DNA of 64,000 nt, from positions 1 to 64,000 of the forward strand of contig NZ_JABSOD010000017.1 in NCBI RefSeq assembly GCF_013283795.1. Direction: 5' to 3'. Source of the stretch: Rheinheimera lutimaris (lineage in GTDB: Bacteria > Pseudomonadota > Gammaproteobacteria > Enterobacterales > Alteromonadaceae). Position 1 is the first letter of the stretch, and each line of letters opens with the position of its first letter. Of the stretch, positions 34,442-43,893 are shown one piece after another. The notes beneath the pieces are model-generated. The model was not told where the DNA came from and searched no databases. It worked only from the letters and a program-made list of their open reading frames with translations. Made by a program: the position numbers and the translations under genes.

Positions 34442-35228
34442 ACGTAACCGTAATACGCTGAAAAATTTTTTCCGCGACGGTGCCATGCCGTCGGCGCAGG
34501 AGTTTGCTGATCTGATTGATTCGTCACTGAATACCCTGGAAGACGGTTTTGATAAATCGGCCGGTTATGGTTTTGAAATCACCGTGCTGGGTAAGCACAC
34601 TGAGCTGGTGAGTTTTTTTCGTGACAACCTCAGCGAGCAACCGCTGTGGAGCATCAGCTTTGATGAGCGCAGCAATGCTTTGCAATTTAAGCAGGCCGGT
34701 AAAGCTCTGCTAACCCTTACTCCGCAACAGCGGCTGGGCATTGGCACGGCCACCCCGGCCAGTGAGCTGGATGTGGCCGGCGTGATCACGCAGCAGGGCC
34801 GGCAAGGCTATCAGCCCACCGGCAAGCGCCAGGTACCCGCGAACGGGCAATGGCATGATATCAGTGGCCCTTTGCAAGGCTGTCAGGCATTTGAAGTAAT
34901 GGCCGGTACCGGCGATAAAGGCAGTGGCCACTATGCCCTGTTGCAAGCCTTTGCGATTAACACCTACAACCCGACCGGCTGGTGGTTTAACTTTCTTAAC
35001 CGTAAAAAGCGTATCAGGATGCAACAGGCATATTATTTGTCGCGCAGTTGCAAGCTGGATTTACGTTGGCAGACGCTGGAGCAGGGCTACTGCCTGCAAT
35101 TACGCTCACGCACGGATTTAGGTGACAATGTTCGTATCAGTTATTACCTGACCCGGTTGTGGTTTGACGCCGACATGAGCCAGTGCTGGCAAGACCCCGC
35201 CGCTGGCAGCGGAGGCAGTGATGGCTGA
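34434..35228 (+). CDS. Candidate eCIS tail-fibre/adhesin protein
   Basis: 264 aa from the ATG at 34434, inside the previous gene's end. The N-terminus (KNFFRDGAMPSAQEFADLIDSSLN) recalls baseplate-attachment segments of eCIS fibre proteins. At about 97-115 the phrase RLGIGTATPASELDVAG is the classic short repeat of phage tail fibres. The C-terminal domain (GCQAFEVMAGTGDKGSGHYALLQAFAIN ... ISYYLTRLW) is beta-rich and may bind a receptor. No longer Afp13-like fibre is present, so this is the best host-recognition candidate. Known: the motif. Inferred: the role. Confidence 0.6.
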   Translation: MAKRNRNTLKNFFRDGAMPSAQEFADLIDSSLNTLEDGFDKSAGYGFEITVLGKHTELVSFFRDNLSEQPLWSISFDERSNALQFKQAGKALLTLTPQQRLGIGTATPASELDVAGVITQQGRQGYQPTGKRQVPANGQWHDISGPLQGCQAFEVMAGTGDKGSGHYALLQAFAINTYNPTGWWFNFLNRKKRIRMQQAYYLSRSCKLDLRWQTLEQGYCLQLRSRTDLGDNVRISYYLTRLWFDADMSQCWQDPAAGSGGSDG

Positions 35229-37611
35229 GTACAGCATTAAGCGGCGCCAAACGCATGAAAAAGACCGTTTTACTGCCTTAAAACAACAGGCGCTGGCCGA
35301 TATTCAGCAACTGGCCGGTAAGCGCTGGACCGACTACAACCTGCACGACCCCGGCATTACCTTGCTGGAGCAATTATGTTTCAGCCTGACAGAGTTGCAG
35401 TATCGTTGCGACTTCAGCATGGCGGATTTGCTCAGCAGTCCGGATGGCACAATAGATTTTGCTGCACTGGGTTTAGTGTCGCCGGAGCAAATTCTCAGCT
35501 GCAGGCCGACCACTGCTGCGGATTACCGCCGTTATCTGCTGGATCAATTGCCGCAGCTGGCAGACATCTATCTGTTGCCGTGCGCCGTGTCGGGCTTATA
35601 CCGTGCCGTTGCTGTGGCGACGCAGCCGGACCAGCCAACGGCGCCGCTTATTGCGGCTATCCGGCGCTGCTACAGCGCACAGCGCAACCTCGGGGAGCAA
35701 CTGGGCCAAATAGATATTATTGCGCCGCTGCACTGTGAGCCGGTGGCGGAGCTGGATGTGCAGTCATCTGCCGATGCAGTAGAGCTGTTAGCGGAGTTTT
35801 ACTGCTGTTGCCGGCAACTGTTGCAACGCAGCAGCGCCCGACGCAGTTACAGCGACCTGTTGGCGCAAGGCGCAGATTATGAACAGTTGTTTACCGGGCC
35901 GCTGACGCCGGGTGGCGTACTGGAGCACAGCGAAAGTGAACAGCGCCAATTGCATATCACCGATTTTTTCCAGCCATTGCAGCATATTGACGGTGTAATA
36001 CAACTGCGGCAGTTTCATCTGCGCTGCGCTGGTCAGCCTTGTTACGATAATTTGCCGTTGCAGCAAGGCTTGCCGGTATATTATTTAGCTCTGCCGGATG
36101 CCACGCAGCCGCCAAAGGTGCGGTTGAGCATGGGCAATAAGACCATCAACATTGACTGGCCTGCCGTTGTGCAGCGTTATCAGCAAAAGCGTTTTCAGCA
36201 ATACAGCCGCTGGCAAACAGATATAGCTGCATTGTGCCCGCCACCGGCCGGCCGTTACCGGGCTTCGGGCCGCTATCACTCTGTGCAGGCCTTGCTGCCG
36301 CAAAACTACGGCATGCAGCGGCCGCTGGCGCAAAGCTCGCCCCGTCAATTACAACTGAAAGGCTACTTGCTGCTGTTTGAACAATTACTGGCAAACTTTC
36401 TTGCCCAATTACAGCAGTTGCCGGCGTTGTTTTCGCCGCAACATCTTACGCAGAGTTACTATTATCAGTCGTTGCAGGACGCCGGGAGCCGTGATGTGGA
36501 CGCGTTGCTGTATCAGGATATGAACACTACTCAGGCCAAGCTGTATCAACAGTTAGACGACGTGCTGCAGCGTAAACACCGGCTGCTGGATTATTTACTG
36601 GCATTGTATGGTGAAAGCTTGCACCAGCACAGCCTGCAGCACTTTGATTATTATCATAGTGCTCAATCTGCGCTGCTCAGGCGGTTGCAGCAAAAAGTCA
36701 GTTATTTGCAGCAAATTGTTGTTATGACAAAAGATCGTATCGCCGCGCCCGATCATTACGCGCCGCTGTGGCGTGATGCCGTCGGAGGCTTTGTCCGCAA
36801 ACAGGCATTGCTGCTGGACTTAGCGCAAACGGCTCAGTCTTTAACTACGGCGGTGCTACAGCATAAGTTGCGGCTGCGCAGTGACACCGATCAGCTGCAA
36901 CAGCTTTATCTGGACGAAACCAGCAGCAATGGCGTGTTGTTGCAGCAAGTACCGCCACTGCGTATCCGTTATGCCGCCGACAGCCGGTTACTGCGGCATA
37001 AACTGGAGGATGCCTGTTGTTTTGACGGCAACTGTTTGCCGGAAATCCTGTTACAAACCGGTATTCAGCTGAGTAATTACCGCATTTTGTTGCAGCAAAA
37101 CCGTTATCAGGTGCTGCTTAAAGTACCGCACAGCAAGCAGGACGAATGGTGGCTGGTCGGCAGTTACCGATATTATCGCCGGGCGCTGATTATGGCTAAC
37201 AGCCTGGTGCTGTTTTTATCTCATGTCAGCCGCGCCTCAGAAGGGCTGCATGTAATAGAGCATCTGCTGCTAATGCCGGAGCAAAGCACGGCAGCCGAAC
37301 TGCCTGCTGGCTTTTACTCCGGCCATATCAGCATCTTATGCCCGGGCTGGACCGCACGCTTTGCCGATGCCGGCTTTCAGCAACTGGTTACTGAAACACT
37401 GCAGATGAATTGCCCGGCACATTTATGTTGCCGGGTATTTTTTCTCGATTTTGCCCAAATGAACCGGTTTGAACGCTTATTTAAATATTGGCGTTCCGCA
37501 CTGAAAGCTGATCGACACAGTGCTGACACCGAGCGCCGTGCACTGGCGCAGTTTATTTACCGTCTGCAGCAACCGGCGGAGGCTGCCGATGCATCAGCTA
37601 AAGCAGGTTGA
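35221..37611 (+). CDS. Second large eCIS baseplate protein (Afp12-like)
   Basis: 796 aa from the ATG at 35221 with GGAGG five bases upstream; it overlaps the fibre gene by eight bases. The N-terminus (AGKRWTDYNLHDPGITLLEQLCFSLTELQYR) is the conserved opening of large eCIS baseplate proteins. The rest is helical with many Gln. Its order between Afp11-like and tape-measure genes matches Afp12. It should form the outer baseplate with the 30557 product. Confidence 0.75.
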   Translation: MAEYSIKRRQTHEKDRFTALKQQALADIQQLAGKRWTDYNLHDPGITLLEQLCFSLTELQYRCDFSMADLLSSPDGTIDFAALGLVSPEQILSCRPTTAADYRRYLLDQLPQLADIYLLPCAVSGLYRAVAVATQPDQPTAPLIAAIRRCYSAQRNLGEQLGQIDIIAPLHCEPVAELDVQSSADAVELLAEFYCCCRQLLQRSSARRSYSDLLAQGADYEQLFTGPLTPGGVLEHSESEQRQLHITDFFQPLQHIDGVIQLRQFHLRCAGQPCYDNLPLQQGLPVYYLALPDATQPPKVRLSMGNKTINIDWPAVVQRYQQKRFQQYSRWQTDIAALCPPPAGRYRASGRYHSVQALLPQNYGMQRPLAQSSPRQLQLKGYLLLFEQLLANFLAQLQQLPALFSPQHLTQSYYYQSLQDAGSRDVDALLYQDMNTTQAKLYQQLDDVLQRKHRLLDYLLALYGESLHQHSLQHFDYYHSAQSALLRRLQQKVSYLQQIVVMTKDRIAAPDHYAPLWRDAVGGFVRKQALLLDLAQTAQSLTTAVLQHKLRLRSDTDQLQQLYLDETSSNGVLLQQVPPLRIRYAADSRLLRHKLEDACCFDGNCLPEILLQTGIQLSNYRILLQQNRYQVLLKVPHSKQDEWWLVGSYRYYRRALIMANSLVLFLSHVSRASEGLHVIEHLLLMPEQSTAAELPAGFYSGHISILCPGWTARFADAGFQQLVTETLQMNCPAHLCCRVFFLDFAQMNRFERLFKYWRSALKADRHSADTERRALAQFIYRLQQPAEAADASAKAG

Positions 37612-40504
37612 GCTGGATTTTCAGTGCGCTTCAACCAGCATGGCGCAGTGGTTTAACGCCGGTGGCGAGCGGCTGTTTGTTGAAGAGCTGTTGCCGGTAG
37701 CGCAGCAGGTATTGGACGAGTTTGACAGCGGTATTGCCATAAGGCTGGACGAAATTCAGCTGCAACTGCCGCCACTGCATTTACCGGCTGATCGCTATGT
37801 GCTGCAGCATTGTTTTCGCGAAGCGCTGCGCCGGCAATTATGGTTGTTATTGCCATCCGCTACCGCACCAACTGATGTGTCGCAGCAGACAGCCCTGAAA
37901 CAGACTGCCCCGCAACAGAGAGCCCCGCAACAGACAGCCCCGCAGCCGGCTAAAGCGCCGGGCTTAACTGCCGTGCAACAACAGCAACTGATCAGTGCGT
38001 TACAGCAAGCTGACAGTAACGCCTTGCAGCAACACTGGCCACTGTATTTGCAGCATGCCGCTGAATTGCTCAGCCTGCTGAAATATCTGGCCGGCAACAG
38101 TGATTTGTGCCGGGTGCTGGCGTTTGGTTTAAGCACTGACATGCTGGTGCAACTGCTGCAATTTCTGGCACCGTCAGAGCAGCGCTTTATACAGCAACTG
38201 ATAGCACAACCGCAGCTGTTCAGCGTGCGGCAACACAACACCAAAAGCCGGTCTTATGCCATTTCGCAGCCTTTACCACCGCCGGCCTTGCAGCAACGGC
38301 AGCGGCATTTATGGCAATTTAGCCTGAGCTATCTGCTGGTTGAGCGTGGCAGCCGGTTTAACCGGCGCAGTTACCTGCATTATTTGCTGCGAAAAATGGC
38401 CGCTCATGACAATTTATCCGTGCAAAGCCTGGTGCAGCATATGCTGCTGACATTGCAGCACAGCCGTCAGCTGTTTGCCGGACACAGCCCGCTTTTGCTG
38501 CAACTGACAGAGTTGCTGTCCGGCATTGCCGACACGGCGTCAGTGCTGCCTTCGCCTGACAGTACGGTGCTGGCAGAAGCCCTGCAGCATGGACTGAGCG
38601 CAGCACAGCGCCGGCAACTTACGCTGGCGTTACGTCAGGCAAACAGTGTCGTGCTGCAGCAACACTGGCCACTGTATTTGCAGCACGCGGCTGAATTGCT
38701 GAGCATATTGCGTTATCTGGCCGGCAGCAGCGACGTATGCCGCGTGTTAGCCTTTGGTTTAAGCACTGAGCTGCAGGCGCAACTGCTGCAACTGCTGGCA
38801 CCGTCAGAGCAGCGCTTTATGCTGCAACTGATCGCTCAGCCGCAGTTATTCAGTGCGGTGGCCGCTAATACAAAAAACCAGCCGCAAGCTATCGCATCAG
38901 CGTTGCCGCCACCGGCCTTGCAACAACGGCAGCGGCATTTATGGCAACTTAGCCTGAGTTATTTGCTGGTTGAGCGCGGCAGCCAGTTTAACCGGCGCAG
39001 TTACCTGCATTATTTGCTGCGACAAATGGCCGCGCACGACAACCTGTCTGTACAAAGCCTGGTGCAGCATATGCAGTTGGTTTTGCAGCGTAGCCGTCAG
39101 TTATTTGCCTGGCATAGCCCGTTACTGCTGCAACTGACAGAGTTACTGGCCGGCATGGCGCCGCCTGCCCCTGTTCCGGCAAATGAGCTGGCCGGCAACT
39201 TTACGGCCTTACCCGGCTATTTCAGCTACCGCCTGACCCGGCCGGTAAGTACCTTACCTCAGCTGGCGCCGGCGCGGCCGATACAGCGCAGTGCGTTGCA
39301 GCATCAGGCCGGGCGCTGGCGCCAATGGCAGCAGTTATTGTTGGCGGGCCAACTGACGCTGGCGCAGCAACGACAGTTTAACCTGCTGCTGCGGCAGTTA
39401 TTGCAGCAGCCCGGTACATTGTGGCTGGACGGTTTGCGCCAGCAGTTGTCTGCAGCAGGCTTATTGGCGCGCTTGGTTGACTATGCCGCAGAGGAGCATT
39501 TACAGCAGTTGTTTCAACAATTGCAGCCCGCCAGTTTTGCCGGCATCCAACCTTATATCGGTTTACTGCAGTGGGGCTTAGGCGGTATCAGCCTGCCTTT
39601 GCCGTTGTATCGCCAGTTGCGCTGGCAACCGCTGTTGCAATCCAGTTTGCAGCGCCAGCCACTGACATTGGCATTGTTAATCCGCCAGCTACAACTGTGG
39701 CTGGCAGCTGAAACCGGCAGTGCCGCCAGCCTGGCGCTGTTGCAACAGCTGTCGCAGCAGCTGGCGCAATACAGCGGTAATGCGGCACAAGGCCGCAAAC
39801 CCGAACTGTTGCAGCAATTAAATATGCAACTGCTAACCGCCTCTGCTACCGCGCCACAGCAGCAGAGGTCACAGGCGTTAACTGCCAGGCTAAAAGCCGC
39901 AGAGATTGGTGTGGCATCAGCTGCCGTAGCCGATGCCAGACATCAGCATAGCGCTGCAGAGCCGCACGAGCACCCGGCACAAGTGCAACGGGTTGCTAAT
40001 GCCGGTATCGTGCTGGCAGCGCCATATATACCGCTGTTGCTGCAACGGCTGGGGTGGGTAGCAGCACAGCGCTTTATCAGCACGGCGCATGCGTGGCAGG
40101 CGTGCGCGTTACTGCACTATATGGCCAGCGGGCAGCGGCAGGCGGAATTGCCGGCAGACTACCGCCAGCAATGGTTATTGCCAATGTTGCTAAGCGGGGT
40201 GCAGCCGCCTTGTCCGGTTGAATTCAGGCCACAACTGAATGCTGACACTCTGACGATGGCGGATAGCTTGTTAGCCGGCATATTGGCGCAATGGCCAAAG
40301 TTGGCCAACAGCTCAATAACGACGCTACGCGAGTGCTTTTTGCAGCGCGGCGGCACCCTGGAGCGCAGTGGCAACGGCAGCGGTTGGCAATTACAGCCCG
40401 ACAGCGGTCCTTACGATATGTTGCTGGATGGCTTGCCCTGGTCTTACTCGCTGATCCGTTACCCCTGGATGCAAGGAGAAGTGTATGTTCACTGGCGCGG
40501 TTAG
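37589..40504 (+). CDS. CIS tape-measure protein with internal duplication
   Basis: 971 aa from the ATG at 37589 (GGAGG upstream). The opening (LKQVELDFQCASTSMAQWF, VLDEFDSGIAIRLDEIQLQL) is typical of the contractile-injection-system tape-measure family (Afp14 class), which sets particle length. A 190-residue block (125-314) recurs at 335-524 at an exact 630-bp offset. Both copies end in LLLQLTELL.G(I/M)A. A Thr/Gln/Pro tract at about 95-120 is low complexity. Confidence 0.85.
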   Translation: MHQLKQVELDFQCASTSMAQWFNAGGERLFVEELLPVAQQVLDEFDSGIAIRLDEIQLQLPPLHLPADRYVLQHCFREALRRQLWLLLPSATAPTDVSQQTALKQTAPQQRAPQQTAPQPAKAPGLTAVQQQQLISALQQADSNALQQHWPLYLQHAAELLSLLKYLAGNSDLCRVLAFGLSTDMLVQLLQFLAPSEQRFIQQLIAQPQLFSVRQHNTKSRSYAISQPLPPPALQQRQRHLWQFSLSYLLVERGSRFNRRSYLHYLLRKMAAHDNLSVQSLVQHMLLTLQHSRQLFAGHSPLLLQLTELLSGIADTASVLPSPDSTVLAEALQHGLSAAQRRQLTLALRQANSVVLQQHWPLYLQHAAELLSILRYLAGSSDVCRVLAFGLSTELQAQLLQLLAPSEQRFMLQLIAQPQLFSAVAANTKNQPQAIASALPPPALQQRQRHLWQLSLSYLLVERGSQFNRRSYLHYLLRQMAAHDNLSVQSLVQHMQLVLQRSRQLFAWHSPLLLQLTELLAGMAPPAPVPANELAGNFTALPGYFSYRLTRPVSTLPQLAPARPIQRSALQHQAGRWRQWQQLLLAGQLTLAQQRQFNLLLRQLLQQPGTLWLDGLRQQLSAAGLLARLVDYAAEEHLQQLFQQLQPASFAGIQPYIGLLQWGLGGISLPLPLYRQLRWQPLLQSSLQRQPLTLALLIRQLQLWLAAETGSAASLALLQQLSQQLAQYSGNAAQGRKPELLQQLNMQLLTASATAPQQQRSQALTARLKAAEIGVASAAVADARHQHSAAEPHEHPAQVQRVANAGIVLAAPYIPLLLQRLGWVAAQRFISTAHAWQACALLHYMASGQRQAELPADYRQQWLLPMLLSGVQPPCPVEFRPQLNADTLTMADSLLAGILAQWPKLANSSITTLRECFLQRGGTLERSGNGSGWQLQPDSGPYDMLLDGLPWSYSLIRYPWMQGEVYVHWRG
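37961..38531 (+). repeat. Tape-measure internal repeat, copy 1
   Basis: First copy of a 571-bp in-frame direct repeat. Shared landmarks are LQQHWPLYLQHAAELLS, CRVLAFGLST and QQRQRHLWQ.SLSYLLVERG. The offset to copy 2 is 630 bp throughout, with no indels between landmarks that I checked. Confidence 0.85.
38591..39161 (+). repeat. Tape-measure internal repeat, copy 2
   Basis: Second copy of the 571-bp block. Many third-codon bases match copy 1 exactly (for example the 28-bp stretch starting at 38657 equals that at 38027), so the duplication is recent or kept alike by gene conversion. Confidence 0.85.
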
Positions 40505-41855
40505 GCTGAAAGACGAGGTAACACCGGATAACGCTGCTTGCCTGCAACACGAGCTGGACTGGCTGGCCCGTTGCATTGAGCTGAGGCTACACAGCTATTT
40601 TCAGCAGCAGCCGCTTGACCTGTTGCAGCAAGCTGCGGCGCCGGATCTGACTGCCGCACAGGGCAGCTATGCCGCCTTTGTGCGTAAGCAGCAGTTAACC
40701 ACAACACAGCGGCTGATTTTATTGCTGGCGTTGGCACCGCATTTACAGCCACAGCTGCTGGACACTTTTTTTGTGCGTAATGATAATCTGGCGCGTAATT
40801 TTACCGAGTTTGGCGGCTGCAGCAGCAAACAGCATCAGGGCTTTTTGCCTTCAGCGCAAACGGCGGCTTTTTTACTGGCCGCAAATGATTTATCAGTCCG
40901 GTTGCAGGTTATACAACTGCTGCAACCGGACCAACTGCTGTGCCGCGATAATATTATCCACTTGCGCCACGACGTGGCTGAAGAGCCGTTTTTAAGCGCA
41001 CAGCTAACGGTAAGTGCGGAGTATTTGCAGCTGTTTTGCAGTGGTACCAGACAAAAGCCGGATTACAATATTCACTTTCCGGCCAAGCTGCTTACTACCC
41101 CGTTAACCTGGCAGGATTTGGTATTGCCGGCGGCAGTAATGGCAGAGGTGCAGCATATTATCGGCTGGGCAGAGCATCAGGACACCGTGATGCAACAGTG
41201 GCAATTGAGCCGCAGTATCAAACCCGGTTACCGCGCATTATTTTACGGCCCGCCCGGCACCGGTAAAACCCTGACCGCCACCTTAATTGGCCGGCAAACC
41301 GGAGCCGATGTATACCGGATAGATTTATCCGCCGTGGTATCCAAATATATCGGCGAAACCGAGAAAAACCTCGCTACCGTGTTTGACCAGGCGCAAGCCA
41401 GGCAGTGGATCTTATTTTTTGACGAAGCCGATGCGTTATTTGGTAAACGCAGCCAAACCAGCAGCAGTAACGACAGATATGCTAATCAGCAGGTATCTTA
41501 CCTGTTGCAACGGATTGAAGACTTCCCGGGTGTTGTGCTGCTGGCCAGTAACCTTAAAGCCAATATTGACGAAGCTTTCGCGCGGCGTTTTCAGTCGATG
41601 CTGTACTTCCCGCTGCCGGATGTATCGGAGCGGCACCAGCTGTGGCAGCATATTTTGGGTAAGCATGTGGCGCTTAGCGATGATGTTGATCTGCATTATC
41701 TGGCGCATGAATTTGAACTGGCCGGCGGCGCCATCACCAATGTAGTGCGTTATGCCGCTATCGCCGCCGTATTACGCCACGACAGGGCACTCACCCAGGC
41801 CGATTTGCTGCAGGGCATCAGCCGTGAGCGGCGCAAAGAGGGCATGATGGTATGA
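40485..41855 (+). CDS. AAA+ ATPase of the eCIS (Afp15-like)
   Basis: 456 aa. AGGAG upstream. The C-terminal AAA+ domain has Walker A G255-PPGTGKT262, Walker B ILFFDEADALFG (D313, E314), sensor 1 VVLLASNLKANID and an arginine finger segment EAFARRFQSML. The N-terminal 200 residues are the eCIS-specific adaptor region. In Afp/PVC this ATPase is a non-structural assembly or recycling factor. It overlaps the tape-measure end by 20 bases. Confidence 0.93.
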   Translation: MFTGAVRLKDEVTPDNAACLQHELDWLARCIELRLHSYFQQQPLDLLQQAAAPDLTAAQGSYAAFVRKQQLTTTQRLILLLALAPHLQPQLLDTFFVRNDNLARNFTEFGGCSSKQHQGFLPSAQTAAFLLAANDLSVRLQVIQLLQPDQLLCRDNIIHLRHDVAEEPFLSAQLTVSAEYLQLFCSGTRQKPDYNIHFPAKLLTTPLTWQDLVLPAAVMAEVQHIIGWAEHQDTVMQQWQLSRSIKPGYRALFYGPPGTGKTLTATLIGRQTGADVYRIDLSAVVSKYIGETEKNLATVFDQAQARQWILFFDEADALFGKRSQTSSSNDRYANQQVSYLLQRIEDFPGVVLLASNLKANIDEAFARRFQSMLYFPLPDVSERHQLWQHILGKHVALSDDVDLHYLAHEFELAGGAITNVVRYAAIAAVLRHDRALTQADLLQGISRERRKEGMMV

Positions 41856-43804
41856 AGCGCTGGCTGCTGATGGTTATAGTGTTATGTCCGGCCTGGCTTG
41901 GCGCCGAAACGACCGGTGTCTGGCAACCGCTGGATAGCCGCGAGTCAGGTTATTATCAATTGACCGCTGCTGATATCAGCCGGCTTGGCGAGCGCCAGGC
42001 ACAATTGGCAAAGTTGTTGGCTTTGCAGGATATTGTTTATCCGCAGCAATACCTGCTGGATAATGAGGTGCGGCAACTGCTGCGGCCGCTGGTGCATGAC
42101 CATGAGCATTATGTTAGTGCGCTGGTCCGCCCGGTTAGCGCTGCTGTGGTTAGCGATGCAGCGATGCAACAAGGCAGTGATAGTGCGGCGGGCTTTGTGG
42201 TAACTGCTGAGGCGCTGGCAAAGCTGCAACAGCAACCGGAGTTTGTGCTGTTAACAGAGCCGCAGCTTGCGCAATTGCAGACATTACAAGATGCGGTATT
42301 TCGCCGTCAGGCCATACTGGATACCGCCCTGGACTTAACCGGTTTTAACACCGAAGCGCCGGCTCAGCTGCCGTCACCCGAGCGGCTGCTGGTATATCAG
42401 CTTAGTTTTAAACAAGGCCGGGCTGCTACGATGCAGCCGCTTAGCTGGCAGGCTGCTGCCGGTTGCGGTTGTGCGCCTACCATACCGTCGCAGGCTAGCT
42501 TTGTTAACTTTAGTTACGCCTTACAACCTTACTGGCTGAATACACCGCAACAGCTCAATTTCGGCAGTGTGCACCGTATCGGCTTGTATGCCTTTAGCAT
42601 CGACGGCGCCTTTAAACTGCAGCCGCCACCTAACTGGCAAAACCGGCGGCCTTACAATGACTTTGTTAATCTGGCGCAGGCACATGACACTTATCTTGAT
42701 ATTGTGGTGCGCAGCGACAGCAATGCGTTATGGCAAAACGTGGTTGCCAGCGAGGCGTTAATTGAACAGATGCAGGCATTGATCACCGAGCCACTGCGCG
42801 GCTTTTGGCTGAATAACCTGCAACCACTGGTTACCTTTGGCCTGAGTGAACGCCGCACGGTGGCCGACGGCATTACACTGGACCTGGATTTACGTAATCT
42901 GCCGCCGGAGCAACACGGCAGTGTGATCAGCTTTATCAAGACCTTAAAGCAGCAACTGAACAACGGCCGGGCAACCAGCAACACTGACAGCTACTTTGTT
43001 AACCTGACGGTGCCGGTAACGGCGCTGTTACGTCAAAGCCAGGCTGATGGCAAAGCGCTGACAACAGAATCGGAACTGGGCTTTTATACGCTGGATAATT
43101 TGTTGGCCATAGCGCCGTACGTCAACTTAATGCTGATCCGTTTTGATGATAAAGCTCAGCTAAGCACCGGCAGTAACGCTATGCAGCTGCCAGCCTTCAG
43201 CAGCCGGCTGTCCGGCTTTCGCCAGGGCATGAAACAGCTGAAAACCGCCATTGATACTATGGAAAAAACGGCTGACGCCAACCGTTTATTAGAAAAAATG
43301 CTGCCGGTGTTTCATATGTCGCACTTTGCTGACGCCGACAGTTTTGCTAACGAGCTTACCTACGCTAACTGGAACTTCAGCGGTGCTGCATTGTGGAGCT
43401 TACCGCTTACTGACGTACAGTACGGCAAACTGAATGCCGCATTTAAGCCGCTGCCCAATACCGATAATCAGTTTTATCGCGGTTATTTAACCGCCTCTGC
43501 AGCCTTGTGTGATCTGATCTGCCCCAATCGCTGGCAAGCGCGTTTATTGCTGTTCAGTGTGGTGCTGTTGTTGGCGCTGTACGGTGTCATATCGTTAGTG
43601 GTATTTGAACTAAGAGTGCTGTACCAGCAGCGCTTATTTATTAACTTTTTATTATTGCAGCCATTTTTGCTGTTACTGATCCTGTGGTGTGACCCGTTCT
43701 GGCATCCGTACCAAGAGTTGGTACTGGTACTGGCATTGCTCATTACCCTGGCATTGCAGTGGTATTTTCGCCAACAGCAACGCCGGCGTGAACATTATCC
43801 GTAG
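41852..43804 (+). CDS. Membrane protein with degenerate GH18-like domain
   Basis: 650 aa. A signal peptide (cleavage near LGA/ET), a long exported region and three C-terminal membrane helices (about 557-640). Residues about 215-470 follow the GH18 TIM-barrel plan: INFVNFSYAL-like opening, NDFVNLAQAHDTYLDIVV, then D339-GITLDLD346 where active chitinases have DGxDxDxE. The catalytic Glu is Asp346 and the second Asp is Thr342, so it is probably not a working glycosidase. It overlaps the ATPase gene by four bases, so it belongs to the eCIS operon. Possible roles are anchoring or release of particles at the envelope (inference). Confidence 0.6.
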   Translation: MKRWLLMVIVLCPAWLGAETTGVWQPLDSRESGYYQLTAADISRLGERQAQLAKLLALQDIVYPQQYLLDNEVRQLLRPLVHDHEHYVSALVRPVSAAVVSDAAMQQGSDSAAGFVVTAEALAKLQQQPEFVLLTEPQLAQLQTLQDAVFRRQAILDTALDLTGFNTEAPAQLPSPERLLVYQLSFKQGRAATMQPLSWQAAAGCGCAPTIPSQASFVNFSYALQPYWLNTPQQLNFGSVHRIGLYAFSIDGAFKLQPPPNWQNRRPYNDFVNLAQAHDTYLDIVVRSDSNALWQNVVASEALIEQMQALITEPLRGFWLNNLQPLVTFGLSERRTVADGITLDLDLRNLPPEQHGSVISFIKTLKQQLNNGRATSNTDSYFVNLTVPVTALLRQSQADGKALTTESELGFYTLDNLLAIAPYVNLMLIRFDDKAQLSTGSNAMQLPAFSSRLSGFRQGMKQLKTAIDTMEKTADANRLLEKMLPVFHMSHFADADSFANELTYANWNFSGAALWSLPLTDVQYGKLNAAFKPLPNTDNQFYRGYLTASAALCDLICPNRWQARLLLFSVVLLLALYGVISLVVFELRVLYQQRLFINFLLLQPFLLLLILWCDPFWHPYQELVLVLALLITLALQWYFRQQQRRREHYP

Positions 43805-43893
43805 CCTGTAGCAATAAGGTCTACACTTTAGGCTAAATGCTTAGCAACACTAAACTCCTGCCGCAGTTTTGGCACCGCAAAAGGATGGTTAAG

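Noticed and set aside
23187-43804. Contractile prophage remnant
   Set aside because: No integrase, terminase, capsid, portal or lysis genes; Pvc16, DUF5908 and the AAA+ ATPase are eCIS markers.
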